From Geothrix paludis (GTDB lineage: Bacteria > Acidobacteriota > Holophagae > Holophagales > Holophagaceae): a stretch of 64,000 nt of DNA. The notes beneath the pieces are model-generated. The model saw nothing but the letters and a program-made list of their open reading frames with translations, was not told the origin of the DNA and did no database searches. A program made the position numbers and the translations under genes. This document shows positions 26,586 through 35,463 of the stretch, in pieces. Within the stretch, counting starts at the first letter, position 1; each line of letters starts with the position of its first letter. The stretch is from positions 1-64,000 of the forward strand of contig NZ_JAKZLC010000002.1 in the NCBI RefSeq assembly GCF_022808815.1. The letters run 5' to 3'.

Positions 26586-29333
26586 TCAGAAGCTATAGCG
26601 AACGCCGAGACGCACTGAGCGCGGGACCTGGAATGCAAACGCCCCCTTGTAGTTCGGGTTGGTCTGGCCCACGTCCGCCTGGGCGAAGTTGTAGCGCTGG
26701 TCGATGACCGTGGCGGTCTGGGAATCCAGCAGGTTGGTGATCTCCGCCACGAAGCGCAGGCGCTGCTTGCGCGGCAGCTGCATCGTGTAGGCCACGTTCA
26801 CGTCGAGGCGCGTGTTGTCGGGGGTGCGACCCTCCGTGCCCCGGGGAACGAGGAACAGCTCATAGCGCCCGTAGCCGTCGTGGTACCCCAGCCGGCTGAT
26901 GGGCGTGCCGGTCTGGTAGGTGATGGAGGCGCCGGCGCTGAGGCCGAAATCCCATTCGTAGGATCCGTTCGCCTTGATCTGGTGGGTGCGGTCGCCGCTG
27001 AGGCGGCCATAGCTATTGGTGATGAACTCGGGCAGGTCGAAGGCGCTGTTGATGTTGGGATCCAGCTGGCCCGTGCCGTCCACGCCGCCGATGCCCTGGT
27101 AGGCGCCCTCGTAGTTGCCCTTGAGCTGGCTCCAGAGGTAGCTGAACTGCCAGGTGTAGCGGTCCGCGAGCTTGCGCTGCGCCGTCAGTTCCACGCCCGT
27201 GAAGTCGCGCACGGCCTTGGGATAGGTCACGCCCGCCGGGGAGCTGACGCCGGGGTTCATGATGAAGTAGTCGCCCAGGGGCGAGTTCACGTCCAGCCCG
27301 TCCTCGATGGCCCGGCCCAGGTAGCGGCGGATGTACTTGGCTCCCAGGACGTAGAGGTTCCGGAAGGTGGACTCGGCGCCGACGATGATCTCGTCCGTGT
27401 ACGAGCCCTTGAGGTTGCTGTCCACGGGCTCGACGTAGGACCCGACGATGGAGGAGGTCGATCCGATGGCAGCCTCGGCGGCGGGATCCGGCGCGTAGCT
27501 GGTGGGGCTGTAGTTGTAGGTGGTGGGGTTGCGCTCCACGCTGAAGGAGCGGATCACCAGGTCCAGGGGCAGCTGCTCGAAGTAGCGCGAGAAGCTGGCG
27601 TAGACCTTGTCCTGGCCCTTTCCGCGGAAGTCCCAGATGACGCCCACGCGTGGGGCCCACTCGTCCTTGAGCGAGATCACCTTGGCGCCGAACTGGTCCT
27701 TGATGTCCGTCTGGTCCGTGCGGACGCCCAGGTTCACGGTCAGCGTGGGCATCACGGTCCACTTGTCCTGGATGAAGAAGGCCTGGCTCTCGTGCTTGGG
27801 CTTGGAGGCGAAGACGATGCTGGGCGCGTCGAAGGTCGGCGTCAGCTGGCCCGCGGCCGTGGTCCACCAGTAGTGGGAGTACACCTTCGAGGTGGCCGTC
27901 CCCAAGCCATCGTCCTGGAGGAGCGTCACCAGCTGGCCTCCGGTGTAGCTCCGGTGGATGTCAGCCTTGTCGTACTGCAGGTCGAAGCCGGCCTTCACCT
28001 CATGGGAACCAAGGAAACCCGTGAGGGAGCCGGTGATGTTGTCGCGGGTGAATTTCTTGTCGTCCCAGCGCCCGAAGCCGCCGCTCTGGGCGCCCCCGCC
28101 CACCTGATCCACCAGCTGGGTCTGGCTTCCGCCCACCCCGGGGAGGATGGAGCTGGTCTGCTGGTGCCGGCTCACCTGGAGCTGGCCGAACCACTTCTCG
28201 CCGGTGACCTCGTAGCGCAGGCTCAGGTCCGTGCCGCCCACCTTGTTCTCGCCGTCCCAGGTGCCCACGCTGCCCTGGGGCGACTTCACGGCGCCCGTGA
28301 TGGTCTCGGGGTCGCCGACGATGGAGGCGATGAGGCTCTGGCTCTCGGTCACCCGCCAGGTGAGCTTGGCCGCGAAGAGGTCACGCTTGGAGTTCTGGGG
28401 AGCCTGCTGGCCGGCCTCGGGCCCGATGCGGATGCCGTAGGTCTGGTCCTCCTTCCGCCGGTCATAGGCGATGAAGTACCAGAGCTTGTCCTTGATGATG
28501 GCCCCACCCACGTCGAAGCCCAACTCCAGGGTCTTGTCCTCGAGGACCAGCGGCTTGGAGAGGTTGCCGTCGTTCTGGTGCTTGTTGCCGGTCTTGAGGA
28601 GGGCGCCTTCGGAATAGACGAACACATCCCCGGTGAAGTCGTTGCCGCCGGACTTCGTGATCACGTTGATAATGCCGCCCATGGCCTTGCCGTACTCGGC
28701 CTCGTAGCCGCCTGTCTTCACCTGGAATTCCTGGATGAACTCCATGGGCACCTTCTTGCCCTTGGTCCCGAACTCCACGTCCGTGGCGTTGATGCCGTCC
28801 ACCACGAAGTTGTTCTCCGCGCCCGTGGCGCCATAGACCTTGAAGCCGGCGTTGTCCTGGCTGACACCGGGGGCGAGCAGGGCGATGTTCGCGAAGTCGC
28901 GGGAGACGTTCAGCTTCGCCAGGGTGTCCGTGGTGTAGTTTGCCCCTACGGTGGTGGCCTTCATGTCCACGTTGGTGGTGGCATCCGTCACTTCCACCGT
29001 CGCGGTGGCCACGGGATTCATGGTCAGATCCACGGTGGCGGTGCGATCCAGGCCGATCTGGAGCTGGGATTTCGCGGTGTTCAGGCCTTCCTTGGTGGCA
29101 GTGACGACACAGGGTCCCGGAGGCAGCAGCCCGAACCGGTAGGATCCAGTCTCATCCGTCACCGCCGAACGTCCGCCCTGCATGGTGTTGCCGCTCAGCA
29201 CCACGCGCGCCCCGACAACCGGCCGTCCCTTGGTGTCCAGCACCCGGCCCTGGAGGGCGCCCGTGGTCTGGGCCGAGAGGATGGCCCCGGAGGCTAGAAG
29301 CAGGGTCAGATAGCGCATGCGACGGCTGGCCAT
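26586..29333 (-). CDS. TonB-dependent receptor with carboxypeptidase-regulatory-like N-domain
   Basis: A 915-residue outer-membrane transporter. A signal peptide (YLTLLLASGAILSAQ) is followed by a carboxypeptidase-regulatory-like domain (GALQGRVLDTKGRPVVGARV, about residues 30-110). The plug has FVVDGINATDVEFG and YEAEYGKAMGGIINVITKSGGNDF, and a long beta-barrel ends in RSVRLGVRYSF, with the aromatic terminus typical of outer-membrane barrels. The ATG at 29333 has a GGAG six bases upstream. This architecture is expanded in Acidobacteriota. No ExbBD/TonB or substrate gene is adjacent, so the ligand is unknown. Confidence 0.93.
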   Translation of the reverse strand: MASRRMRYLTLLLASGAILSAQTTGALQGRVLDTKGRPVVGARVVLSGNTMQGGRSAVTDETGSYRFGLLPPGPCVVTATKEGLNTAKSQLQIGLDRTATVDLTMNPVATATVEVTDATTNVDMKATTVGANYTTDTLAKLNVSRDFANIALLAPGVSQDNAGFKVYGATGAENNFVVDGINATDVEFGTKGKKVPMEFIQEFQVKTGGYEAEYGKAMGGIINVITKSGGNDFTGDVFVYSEGALLKTGNKHQNDGNLSKPLVLEDKTLELGFDVGGAIIKDKLWYFIAYDRRKEDQTYGIRIGPEAGQQAPQNSKRDLFAAKLTWRVTESQSLIASIVGDPETITGAVKSPQGSVGTWDGENKVGGTDLSLRYEVTGEKWFGQLQVSRHQQTSSILPGVGGSQTQLVDQVGGGAQSGGFGRWDDKKFTRDNITGSLTGFLGSHEVKAGFDLQYDKADIHRSYTGGQLVTLLQDDGLGTATSKVYSHYWWTTAAGQLTPTFDAPSIVFASKPKHESQAFFIQDKWTVMPTLTVNLGVRTDQTDIKDQFGAKVISLKDEWAPRVGVIWDFRGKGQDKVYASFSRYFEQLPLDLVIRSFSVERNPTTYNYSPTSYAPDPAAEAAIGSTSSIVGSYVEPVDSNLKGSYTDEIIVGAESTFRNLYVLGAKYIRRYLGRAIEDGLDVNSPLGDYFIMNPGVSSPAGVTYPKAVRDFTGVELTAQRKLADRYTWQFSYLWSQLKGNYEGAYQGIGGVDGTGQLDPNINSAFDLPEFITNSYGRLSGDRTHQIKANGSYEWDFGLSAGASITYQTGTPISRLGYHDGYGRYELFLVPRGTEGRTPDNTRLDVNVAYTMQLPRKQRLRFVAEITNLLDSQTATVIDQRYNFAQADVGQTNPNYKGAFAFQVPRSVRLGVRYSF

Positions 29334-29508
29334 GGCCGCTCCAAAAGGAATGGCCACCATCGGATGGCCAGGTTCAAAAAAAGAAGTGGCTTCATCATGG
29401 ACATTTGAATGTCTGCATCAAGGAAAATTTCCAAAACATCCATTAGCGATACAAAGATCGTTATTTATGCCGGTACAGTCATCTAGTTGAATAAAGACAA
29501 GATCAGCC

Positions 29509-29564
29509 AACCCGGCCGTCCGGGTTTCCATGCGCTGATCTGTGCGCTGATCTGTGCGCTGATC
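29509..29564. repeat. 12-base tandem repeat and short hairpin
   Basis: TGCGCTGATCTG occurs twice in tandem from 29531, with a third partial copy TGCGCTGATC at 29555-29564. Next to it, AACCCGG/CCGGGTT form a 7-base stem with a CCGT loop (29509-29527). Both lie just past the stop of the zinc-ribbon gene, in the otherwise empty 243 bases before the TonB receptor start. Confidence 0.7.
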
Positions 29565-29576
29565 CCTGGTTCCGTA

Positions 29577-30164
29577 TTACCAATCACCGCCAGAGTCGCC
29601 GCCGGAATCCCCGCCGCCCCAGTCGCCTCCGCCACCGGAGTCGCCCCAGTCGCCCCCATTGGACTCGCCCCAGTCGCTGGAGCCGCCGCCGGAAGCGCCG
29701 CCGCCCCAGCCGTCATCGCCACTCTGCCCATCGTGATGGTGGTGGTTTCCGCCGCCCATCATGCTCCCGATCATCATGCCGGTGAGCAGGCCGCCCATGC
29801 CTCCGCCCGGCTGGCCGTAGCCGCCCTGCTGCATGGGGGCCGCTCCCTGCATGGGCGCATCAAGGCCCAGACGCCGCCGCGCGGAGGGCGGCAACTCCTC
29901 ATCCTTGAGGGTCTGCACGCCGGCCAGGGCGCCGCAGTAGCCGCAGGTCCACTTCACAGCCCGGAGACCATCCCATTCCTGGACCATCTTGTCTCCCGTC
30001 GCGCCGCAGGCGGGGCACTTGGGATAAGGGCACGGAAAGGTGTGGGGTTCCAGCGGCGCCGTCGGGAGGGCCCGACGGGAGGCGCCAAGCTGCTCGGGGC
30101 GGTCCTTCTTCCCGCGGAGGACGAAGAAGAGCACGATGCCGATGATGAGGATGATCCAGAACAT
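29577..30164 (-). CDS. Membrane-anchored zinc-ribbon protein with Gly/Asp/Ser/Trp-rich tail
   Basis: A 195-residue protein of unknown function. Residues 1-18 (MFWIILIIGIVLFFVLRG) are a membrane anchor. A zinc ribbon follows, with CPYPKCPACG and CGYCG supplying paired cysteines. Next come a Met/Gly/Gln-rich stretch, a four-histidine run and a C-terminal low-complexity tail of about 50 residues built from G, S, D, N and W (for example GGGGDWGGGDSGGD). The tail resembles Gly/Trp-rich tails of bacterial envelope or TPM-domain proteins, but no TPM domain is present. Cytosolic or periplasmic placement of the ribbon is unclear. Confidence 0.75.
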   Translation of the reverse strand: MFWIILIIGIVLFFVLRGKKDRPEQLGASRRALPTAPLEPHTFPCPYPKCPACGATGDKMVQEWDGLRAVKWTCGYCGALAGVQTLKDEELPPSARRRLGLDAPMQGAAPMQQGGYGQPGGGMGGLLTGMMIGSMMGGGNHHHHDGQSGDDGWGGGASGGGSSDWGESNGGDWGDSGGGGDWGGGDSGGDSGGDW

Positions 30165-30221
30165 GGGAACCCCCGGGGAACCTCAAGGGTACCTCGAAAC
30201 CCCAAGGCGGTACTTGCTGGC

Positions 30222-31355
30222 ATGATCAGCATCATGCCTTCCCGCATCCCGCTCCCGGAGGACCGCCCCTGGCGCGTGCTGGGCCTCATGTCCGGCACCA
30301 GCGCCGACGGCGTGGATGTGGCGGCGGTGGAGGTGGACCCCCGGGGCTTCGAAGCCGGACGGCCCTTCCGCGCCCTGCTGGGCCACCAGGCGACACCCTA
30401 TCCCGAGGGCCTGAAAACCTTGGTCCTCGCGGCCGCCTCGAACCGGCTGGCTCCCGCGGAACTCTGCATCCTCCAGCGGCGCCTGGGGGACCACCACGCC
30501 CGCGCGGCGGCAGAGCTCTGCGCGAACCTGGGCCTGAAACCCGACCTGGCTTCGCTCCACGGCCAGACCGTCCAGCACCGGCCCGCGGAGGGCGCCACGC
30601 TTCAGCTGGCAGACCCCTACGTGCTGGTCGAGGTCCTGGGTTGCCCCGTGGTGTGGGACCTCCGCCGCCGCGACATGGCCCTGGGCGGTCAGGGCGCTCC
30701 GCTGGTGCCCCTGCCCGAGCGCTGGCTGCGGGGCCCGGAGCCATGGCTGGCCTTGAACCTGGGCGGCATCGCGAACCTGGCCTACTGGGACGGCCATCGG
30801 CTCCGGGCCTGGGATACGGGTCCGGGCATGTCCCTCCTGGATCTCGCGGCCCGGCGCTGGCTGGGCCTGGCCTTCGATCCCGGAGGCGCCTCGGCCACCG
30901 GAGAGGCGCATCCCGAGCTGCTGGAATGCTGGCTGTCGCATCCGTACTTTCAGGCGATGCCCCCCAAGTCCACCGGCCGGGAAGTCTTCGGCGAGGCCTG
31001 GCTCGAGGCGGAGACCGGGAGACTGGAATCCCTTCCGATGGCGGATCGCCTGGCCACGCTCGCCGCCTTCAGCGCCGAGGCCGTGGCTCGGGAAGCGGCG
31101 CGTCTCAAGCCCCTGGCGGCGGATGCCCGCGGCCTGGTGAGCGGCGGCGGGGCCCTGCATGGTCGCCTGCGCGCGGAGCTGGCGTCCCGCCTGCCGCTGC
31201 CCCTCGAAGACGACGCGGCCTTCCCCAGCGGCGCCCGGGAGGCCGTGAGCTGGGCCCTGCTCGGCGCCGCCAGCGCTCTGGGTCTGCCCGGAAACCTGCC
31301 GGAGGTGACCGGCGCCGCGCGGCCCGTGGTGCTCGGCAGCTGGGTCTGGCCGTGA
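30222..31355 (+). CDS. anmK: Anhydro-N-acetylmuramic acid kinase
   Basis: A 377-residue sugar kinase that cleaves and phosphorylates 1,6-anhydro-MurNAc released from peptidoglycan, giving MurNAc-6-phosphate. Motifs are GLMSGTSADGVDVA, SLHGQTVQHRP, WDLRRRDMALGGQGAPLVP, NLGGIANLAYW and DTGPGMSLLD. The start could be the ATG at 30222 or the one at 30234. MurQ is not adjacent. The following gene overlaps by GTGA. Confidence 0.93.
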   Translation: MISIMPSRIPLPEDRPWRVLGLMSGTSADGVDVAAVEVDPRGFEAGRPFRALLGHQATPYPEGLKTLVLAAASNRLAPAELCILQRRLGDHHARAAAELCANLGLKPDLASLHGQTVQHRPAEGATLQLADPYVLVEVLGCPVVWDLRRRDMALGGQGAPLVPLPERWLRGPEPWLALNLGGIANLAYWDGHRLRAWDTGPGMSLLDLAARRWLGLAFDPGGASATGEAHPELLECWLSHPYFQAMPPKSTGREVFGEAWLEAETGRLESLPMADRLATLAAFSAEAVAREAARLKPLAADARGLVSGGGALHGRLRAELASRLPLPLEDDAAFPSGAREAVSWALLGAASALGLPGNLPEVTGAARPVVLGSWVWP

Positions 31356-33304
31356 GGCTCGCCCGCTGGGTCGACCACCTGCCTCTCTGGGTGGCCTTCG
31401 GCGCGGCCGTGTCCACGGACATCTACGATCCCGGCGAGCTGGCGGTCATGGCCCTGCCCCTGGTGGCCGCGGCCGTGGTGGAGGCCCTGCGCTGGGACCT
31501 GGGCCGGCACCACCGCTGGCTGGAGGCTGGCGCCCTGGTATTCTTCCTGGCCGATCTCGCCCGGGGCCGAGGCATCTTCCCGGTGGCCATCCACACCCTG
31601 TTTCTGCTGGCGGGCATGAGGCTGGTCCTGCCCAGGGCTTTGCCGCAGCGCCGCCAGCTGGTGCTCATGGGCTTCCTGCTCTTCCTCACCACGGCCGTCA
31701 GCACCACGGATCTGGTGTTCCTGGCGTGGGCCCTGCTCTGGCTGGGATCGGCCGCGGCGGCCCTGCTCCAGCAGAGCTGGGAAGGCTCCGCCAGCCTGCG
31801 TCGCGGCGTGCTCTCCCCGCCGCCCTACGCCCGCATCCCCGGCTGGATCGGCGCCACCCTGCTGATCGGCGCCACCTTCTTCCTCATCCTGCCCCGCCTC
31901 CAGGCCGGGTTCCGCCCCGCGGCGTTCATGGGAACCGCGGCGGCCGCGGGCCGGGCGGGCTTCGGCGACCAGGTGGACCTGGCCGCCGGCGGCCCCATCG
32001 AACCCAACCCCGAGGTGGTCCTTCGCATCGCGCCGCCATCCGGCACGGATCCGGCGACCGTGCCTGGATTGGACCTGTTGCGCGGCCTGGCGCTGGAGAC
32101 GGTCCAGGGCCCACGCTGGAGCGTCTGGGACCTGACGCCCGCCGGTGGGAGAAGCCCGCAGGGTGGAGCCGGCGCCAGACAGGCGGAGTTCCTGTTCTAT
32201 CCCAGCGCCCAGGGCATCCTCACCCTGCCCTACGGAACCACCGGCCTGACCCCCGACATGCCCCTGCGTCGGGGCGGAGGGGGCAGCATCCGATGGCGGT
32301 TCCCCCGGAGCAGCCCCATGCCCCTGGAGGTGACCTGGAGCCCGGGGAACGCCGGTCCGGCGGAGGCCGCGCTGTCCTCCCGGCGGCTCGGCCACCTGCT
32401 TGAGCTGGGACCCGAGCATGAGGCCGCCCGGCGCTGGAGCCTGCGCCTGGCGCCGGGCATCCTGCCCACGCCGGAGCTGGCCCGGACCCTGGAGCGCTCC
32501 CTTCGCGGATTCCGCTATACCCTCGACAACCCCTCCGGCCGGGCAGCAAATCCTCTGGAGGACTTCCTGGACCGCACGCAGGCCGGCCACTGCGAGTACT
32601 TCGCCTCGGCCATGGCCTTGATGCTGCGAGCGCGGGGCGTGCCTGCCCGGGTGGTGAACGGCTTCCGCCTGGGTCCCTGGATCCCCGAGGGCGGCTACTT
32701 CCGCGTGAGCCAGGACCAGGCCCACAGCTGGGTGGAGTACTGGGATCAGGGCCGCTGGCATGTGGCGGATCCCACGCCGGCCGCCGCGGGCCTGGATCCC
32801 CGGGAAGGCCCGCACAGCCTGGGCTTTCTCTCGCGCTGGCTCGACACGCTGCGCTACCAGTGGGACCGCCATGTGGTGCGCTTCTCGGACCAGGACCAGG
32901 TGGCAGGCCTCTCCTGGATCCAGGCGCGGATCCAGGGTTGGGAGTGGCGCTGGAAGGCGCCGCCGACCGGCCTGTCCTGGGGCCTCGCCCTGGCGGCCGC
33001 CGCCTGGATCGCCTGGCGGACGCGGCGGCTATGGCGACCTGCGCCAGCGGGCCCGGGGGCCGTCCGGGCCCTGCGCCCCCTGCTGGCCCGGACCCGGCGC
33101 GTGGCCGCCCCCTTGGCCGGAGAGACAGCCAGGGCATGGCTGCTGCGGCTCGCCACCCTGCGGCCCGAGCGCTCCGGGGCCCTGCTGGAGCTCGCGGGCC
33201 GGGTGGACGCCGAGGCCTACGGCGGCCGGAACAGCGCGGCCTCCGCCCTGGCGAAGGCGGAGGCCGCAGCCTGGCGGGGCTGGAAGGCTCCTATTTCCCG
33301 GTGA
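31352..33304 (+). CDS. TgpA-type membrane transglutaminase (DUF3488 domain)
   Basis: A 650-residue inner-membrane protein. An N-terminal block of about six hydrophobic helices (residues 10-205) matches the DUF3488 region. It is followed by a periplasmic transglutaminase-like domain with the Cys-His-Asp triad: C in QAGHCEYFASAMALMLRARGVPAR, H in DQAHSWVEYW and D in HVADPTPAA. One more helix and a cytosolic tail end it. The GTG start overlaps anmK by GTGA. TgpA proteins often neighbour DUF58 and MoxR genes; here the DUF58 operon is about 20 kb away. Confidence 0.88.
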   Translation: MRLARWVDHLPLWVAFGAAVSTDIYDPGELAVMALPLVAAAVVEALRWDLGRHHRWLEAGALVFFLADLARGRGIFPVAIHTLFLLAGMRLVLPRALPQRRQLVLMGFLLFLTTAVSTTDLVFLAWALLWLGSAAAALLQQSWEGSASLRRGVLSPPPYARIPGWIGATLLIGATFFLILPRLQAGFRPAAFMGTAAAAGRAGFGDQVDLAAGGPIEPNPEVVLRIAPPSGTDPATVPGLDLLRGLALETVQGPRWSVWDLTPAGGRSPQGGAGARQAEFLFYPSAQGILTLPYGTTGLTPDMPLRRGGGGSIRWRFPRSSPMPLEVTWSPGNAGPAEAALSSRRLGHLLELGPEHEAARRWSLRLAPGILPTPELARTLERSLRGFRYTLDNPSGRAANPLEDFLDRTQAGHCEYFASAMALMLRARGVPARVVNGFRLGPWIPEGGYFRVSQDQAHSWVEYWDQGRWHVADPTPAAAGLDPREGPHSLGFLSRWLDTLRYQWDRHVVRFSDQDQVAGLSWIQARIQGWEWRWKAPPTGLSWGLALAAAAWIAWRTRRLWRPAPAGPGAVRALRPLLARTRRVAAPLAGETARAWLLRLATLRPERSGALLELAGRVDAEAYGGRNSAASALAKAEAAAWRGWKAPISR

Positions 33305-34064
33305 ACTTCTCGAAGGCCTTCATGAACTCCATGGGCAGCGGGAAGACGATGGTGCTGTTCTTCTCCGTGGCGATCTCCGCCAGGGTCTGCAGGTAGCGCA
33401 TCTGGATGGCCGTGGGGTTCTCGCTGATCTTGTTGGCGGCCTCCAGCAGCTGCTGGCTGGCCATGAGCTCGCCTTCCGCGGCGATGATCTTCGCGCGCTT
33501 CTCGCGTTCCGCCTCGGCCTGCTTGCCCATCGCCCGCTGGATCTGTTCGGGCAGGTCCACGCTCTTGAGTTCCACGCTGGTGACCTCAATGCCCCAGGGC
33601 TCGGTGGAGCGGTCGATGATCTCCCGCAGGCGCTGGCTCAGCTTCTCCCGGTCCGCCAGCAGCTCGTCCAGCGTGACCTCGCCCAGGATGCTGCGCAGCG
33701 TGGTCTGGGCCATCTGGCTGGTGGCGTAGTAGTAGTTCTCCACGCCCACGATGGCCGCCTTGGGATCCAGCACCTTGAAGTAGACGACGGCGCTCACCTT
33801 CAGGCTCACGTTGTCGCGAGTGATGATGTCCTGGCTGGGGACGTCCATCACGACGGTGCGCAGGCTCACGGTCACGGCCGTCTGGAAAGGCCGCCACACG
33901 AAGCAGAGGCCGGGCCCCTTGGGCCGGTCCTCCACCTTTCCGAGGGTGAAGACCACCAGCCGCTCGTACTCGTTCACCACCTTGAGGCAGGCGAAGAAGT
34001 AGATCAGCAGGACGAGCGCGATCGGGCCGAAACAGCCGAACGAGGTGGCGAACAGGTCTGGCAT
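33291..34064 (-). CDS. Slipin: SPFH/Band 7 domain membrane protein
   Basis: A 257-residue stomatin-like protein. One membrane segment (about residues 12-27) is followed by the SPFH domain, with NEYERLVVFTLGKVEDRPKGPGLCFVWRP, RDNVSLKVSAVVYFKVLDP and WGIEVTSVELKSVDLPEQIQRAM. The helical oligomerisation tail is rich in Ala/Glu/Lys and ends MEFMKAFEKFTGK. Slipins are often paired with NfeD proteases, but none is adjacent. Its 3' end overlaps the transglutaminase gene tail-to-tail by 14 bases. Confidence 0.92.
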   Translation of the reverse strand: MPDLFATSFGCFGPIALVLLIYFFACLKVVNEYERLVVFTLGKVEDRPKGPGLCFVWRPFQTAVTVSLRTVVMDVPSQDIITRDNVSLKVSAVVYFKVLDPKAAIVGVENYYYATSQMAQTTLRSILGEVTLDELLADREKLSQRLREIIDRSTEPWGIEVTSVELKSVDLPEQIQRAMGKQAEAEREKRAKIIAAEGELMASQQLLEAANKISENPTAIQMRYLQTLAEIATEKNSTIVFPLPMEFMKAFEKFTGK

Positions 34065-34164
34065 TAGTGGCCTCCGAGGGGATGCCCATCATGCCACCAG
34101 AGAAAGCCGGGAAAGACAACCCGCTTCTCGGCTATCCTTTGGGCGGTTTCTTCCAGGAGGGGCT

Positions 34165-34764
34165 ATGAGCGTGAAGATCCTGGCATTCCTGCTTGCGGCC
34201 GGAACCAGCCTGGTGGCGCAGACCACCACCCTGAACGGGGGGTTGCAGGCGGGCCTCGGCTTCCCCGTTGGCGACTTCGCCGATAAGAAGGAGGGGGGCT
34301 ATTACCTCGGCGCCAACCAGGGCCTTGGCGCCCATGTCGGCGGGCACATCGACTTCAACTTCACCCAGCACCACCAGATGCGCCTGGTCCTCAACGCGAA
34401 CGGGTTCGCGAGCAAGGAGCAGACGATCTTCGGAAGCACGCAGCGGAACACGTTCGGCGTGGCCCAGTTCGGGGCGGACTACGTCTTCAACGCCATCTCG
34501 CCGTCCCTGGGGGGCTACTTCCTCGTGGGCCTGAACGTGAACAAGGTGAAGGCCACCTACGAGCTCGCGGGCTTCCCGGACGTGGAGGCGAATCAGTCCG
34601 GCCGCATCGGCCTCCGCATCGGCGGAGGCTACACCTTCTCCCGCCTCTTCAGCCTCGAGGGCCACCTCAACAGCGTGTCGGTGGAGAAGAACGGGGCCGA
34701 CGGCCTGGGCATGGACTCGATCAGCTGGCTGGCCGTGAGCGCCGTCTTCCGCTTCGGCCGATAG
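34165..34764 (+). CDS. Outer-membrane beta-barrel protein
   Basis: A 199-residue secreted barrel. The signal peptide (KILAFLLAAGTSLVAQ) is followed by alternating strands beginning TTTLNGGLQAGLGFPVGDF and ending SWLAVSAVFRFGR, with the aromatic/charged terminus typical of OmpA- or OmpX-like eight-stranded barrels. An AGGAGGGG Shine-Dalgarno precedes the ATG at 34165. The function is unknown. Confidence 0.8.
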   Translation: MSVKILAFLLAAGTSLVAQTTTLNGGLQAGLGFPVGDFADKKEGGYYLGANQGLGAHVGGHIDFNFTQHHQMRLVLNANGFASKEQTIFGSTQRNTFGVAQFGADYVFNAISPSLGGYFLVGLNVNKVKATYELAGFPDVEANQSGRIGLRIGGGYTFSRLFSLEGHLNSVSVEKNGADGLGMDSISWLAVSAVFRFGR

Positions 34765-34765
34765 T

Positions 34766-35389
34766 CTATTTCCGAACGAAGGGATTGCTCGCCGCCTCTT
34801 CGCCGAGGGTGGTGGCGGGCCCGTGTCCCGGGATCACCAGCGTGGCGCCCTCCAGGACGTAGAGCTCGCGGCGGATGCTCTGCTCCAGGGCGTCCCAGTT
34901 CCCGCCCCAGAGGTCCGTGCGGCCTACGCCGCCGCGGAAGAGGGTGTCGCCGGCCAGCAGCACCTGGCCCATCTCGAAGGTGCCATGGAAGCAGCAGGAA
35001 CCCGGCGTATGGCCCGGGGTGTGCAGGGTGGCGAGGTCCATGTGCCGGTCCCCGGCGTTCAGGCCCGTCATCTCGGGCTGGGGGATGGCCGGCATGCCGA
35101 ACATCGCCGTCTGCTGGGCCAGGGCCTCGATGAGGAAGGTGTCGTCTCCGTGCAGGTGGGCGGGACACTGCCAGAGGTCCTGCAGTTCCTTCGTGGCACC
35201 CACGTGGTCGAAGTGGGCGTGGGTGTGCAGCAGGGCCGTCACCCGGAAGCCCAGGGCCTCCACGCGCTTCCGGATCTTCGGCGCATCGCCGCCCGGGTCC
35301 ACCACCACGCCCCGGCTCGTGTCCGGATCCCACAGCAGGGAGCAGTTGCAGCCCAGCGGGCCCACGGGGAAGGTCTCGAGGTTCAGCAT
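34766..35389 (-). CDS. Metallo-beta-lactamase fold hydrolase (glyoxalase II-like)
   Basis: A 207-residue metal-dependent hydrolase. The THAHFDHVGA motif, TPGHTPGSCCF, AGDTLFRGGVGRTD and PGHGPATTLGEE give the full glyoxalase II/YcbL-type dinuclear metal site. It lacks the C-terminal substrate domain of classical GloB, which fits YcbL-type proteins of about 210 residues. The physiological thioester is unknown. Confidence 0.88.
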   Translation of the reverse strand: MLNLETFPVGPLGCNCSLLWDPDTSRGVVVDPGGDAPKIRKRVEALGFRVTALLHTHAHFDHVGATKELQDLWQCPAHLHGDDTFLIEALAQQTAMFGMPAIPQPEMTGLNAGDRHMDLATLHTPGHTPGSCCFHGTFEMGQVLLAGDTLFRGGVGRTDLWGGNWDALEQSIRRELYVLEGATLVIPGHGPATTLGEEAASNPFVRK

Positions 35390-35417
35390 CCCCCCATTGT
35401 CCCAGATCCGCCCTCGC

Positions 35418-35452
35418 CGATAGCCGATAGCTGATAGCTGATAGCTGATAGC
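35418..35452. repeat. CTGANNN heptad array upstream of uvrC
   Basis: Five tandem 7-base units (CGATAGC twice, then TGATAGC three times) fill the space between the divergent hydrolase and uvrC starts and end 11 bases before the uvrC GTG. The unit matches heptads at 46010, 57918, 57975 and, more loosely, 53621 and 53768. Confidence 0.8.
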
Positions 35453-35463
35453 TACACTGAACT

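Noticed and set aside
26880-29297. 805-codon open frame on the plus strand
   Set aside because: It is antisense to the TonB receptor and arises from the high G+C content. The receptor has all expected motifs, while this frame has only Val/Leu/Asp/Gly-rich composition.
30950-32872. 640-codon minus-strand open frame over anmK and the transglutaminase gene
   Set aside because: It crosses a tightly coupled gene junction on the other strand and shows no motif or start signal.
35418-35452. CRISPR-like array
   Set aside because: The repeat unit is only 7 bases and fully tandem, with no spacers and no cas genes.
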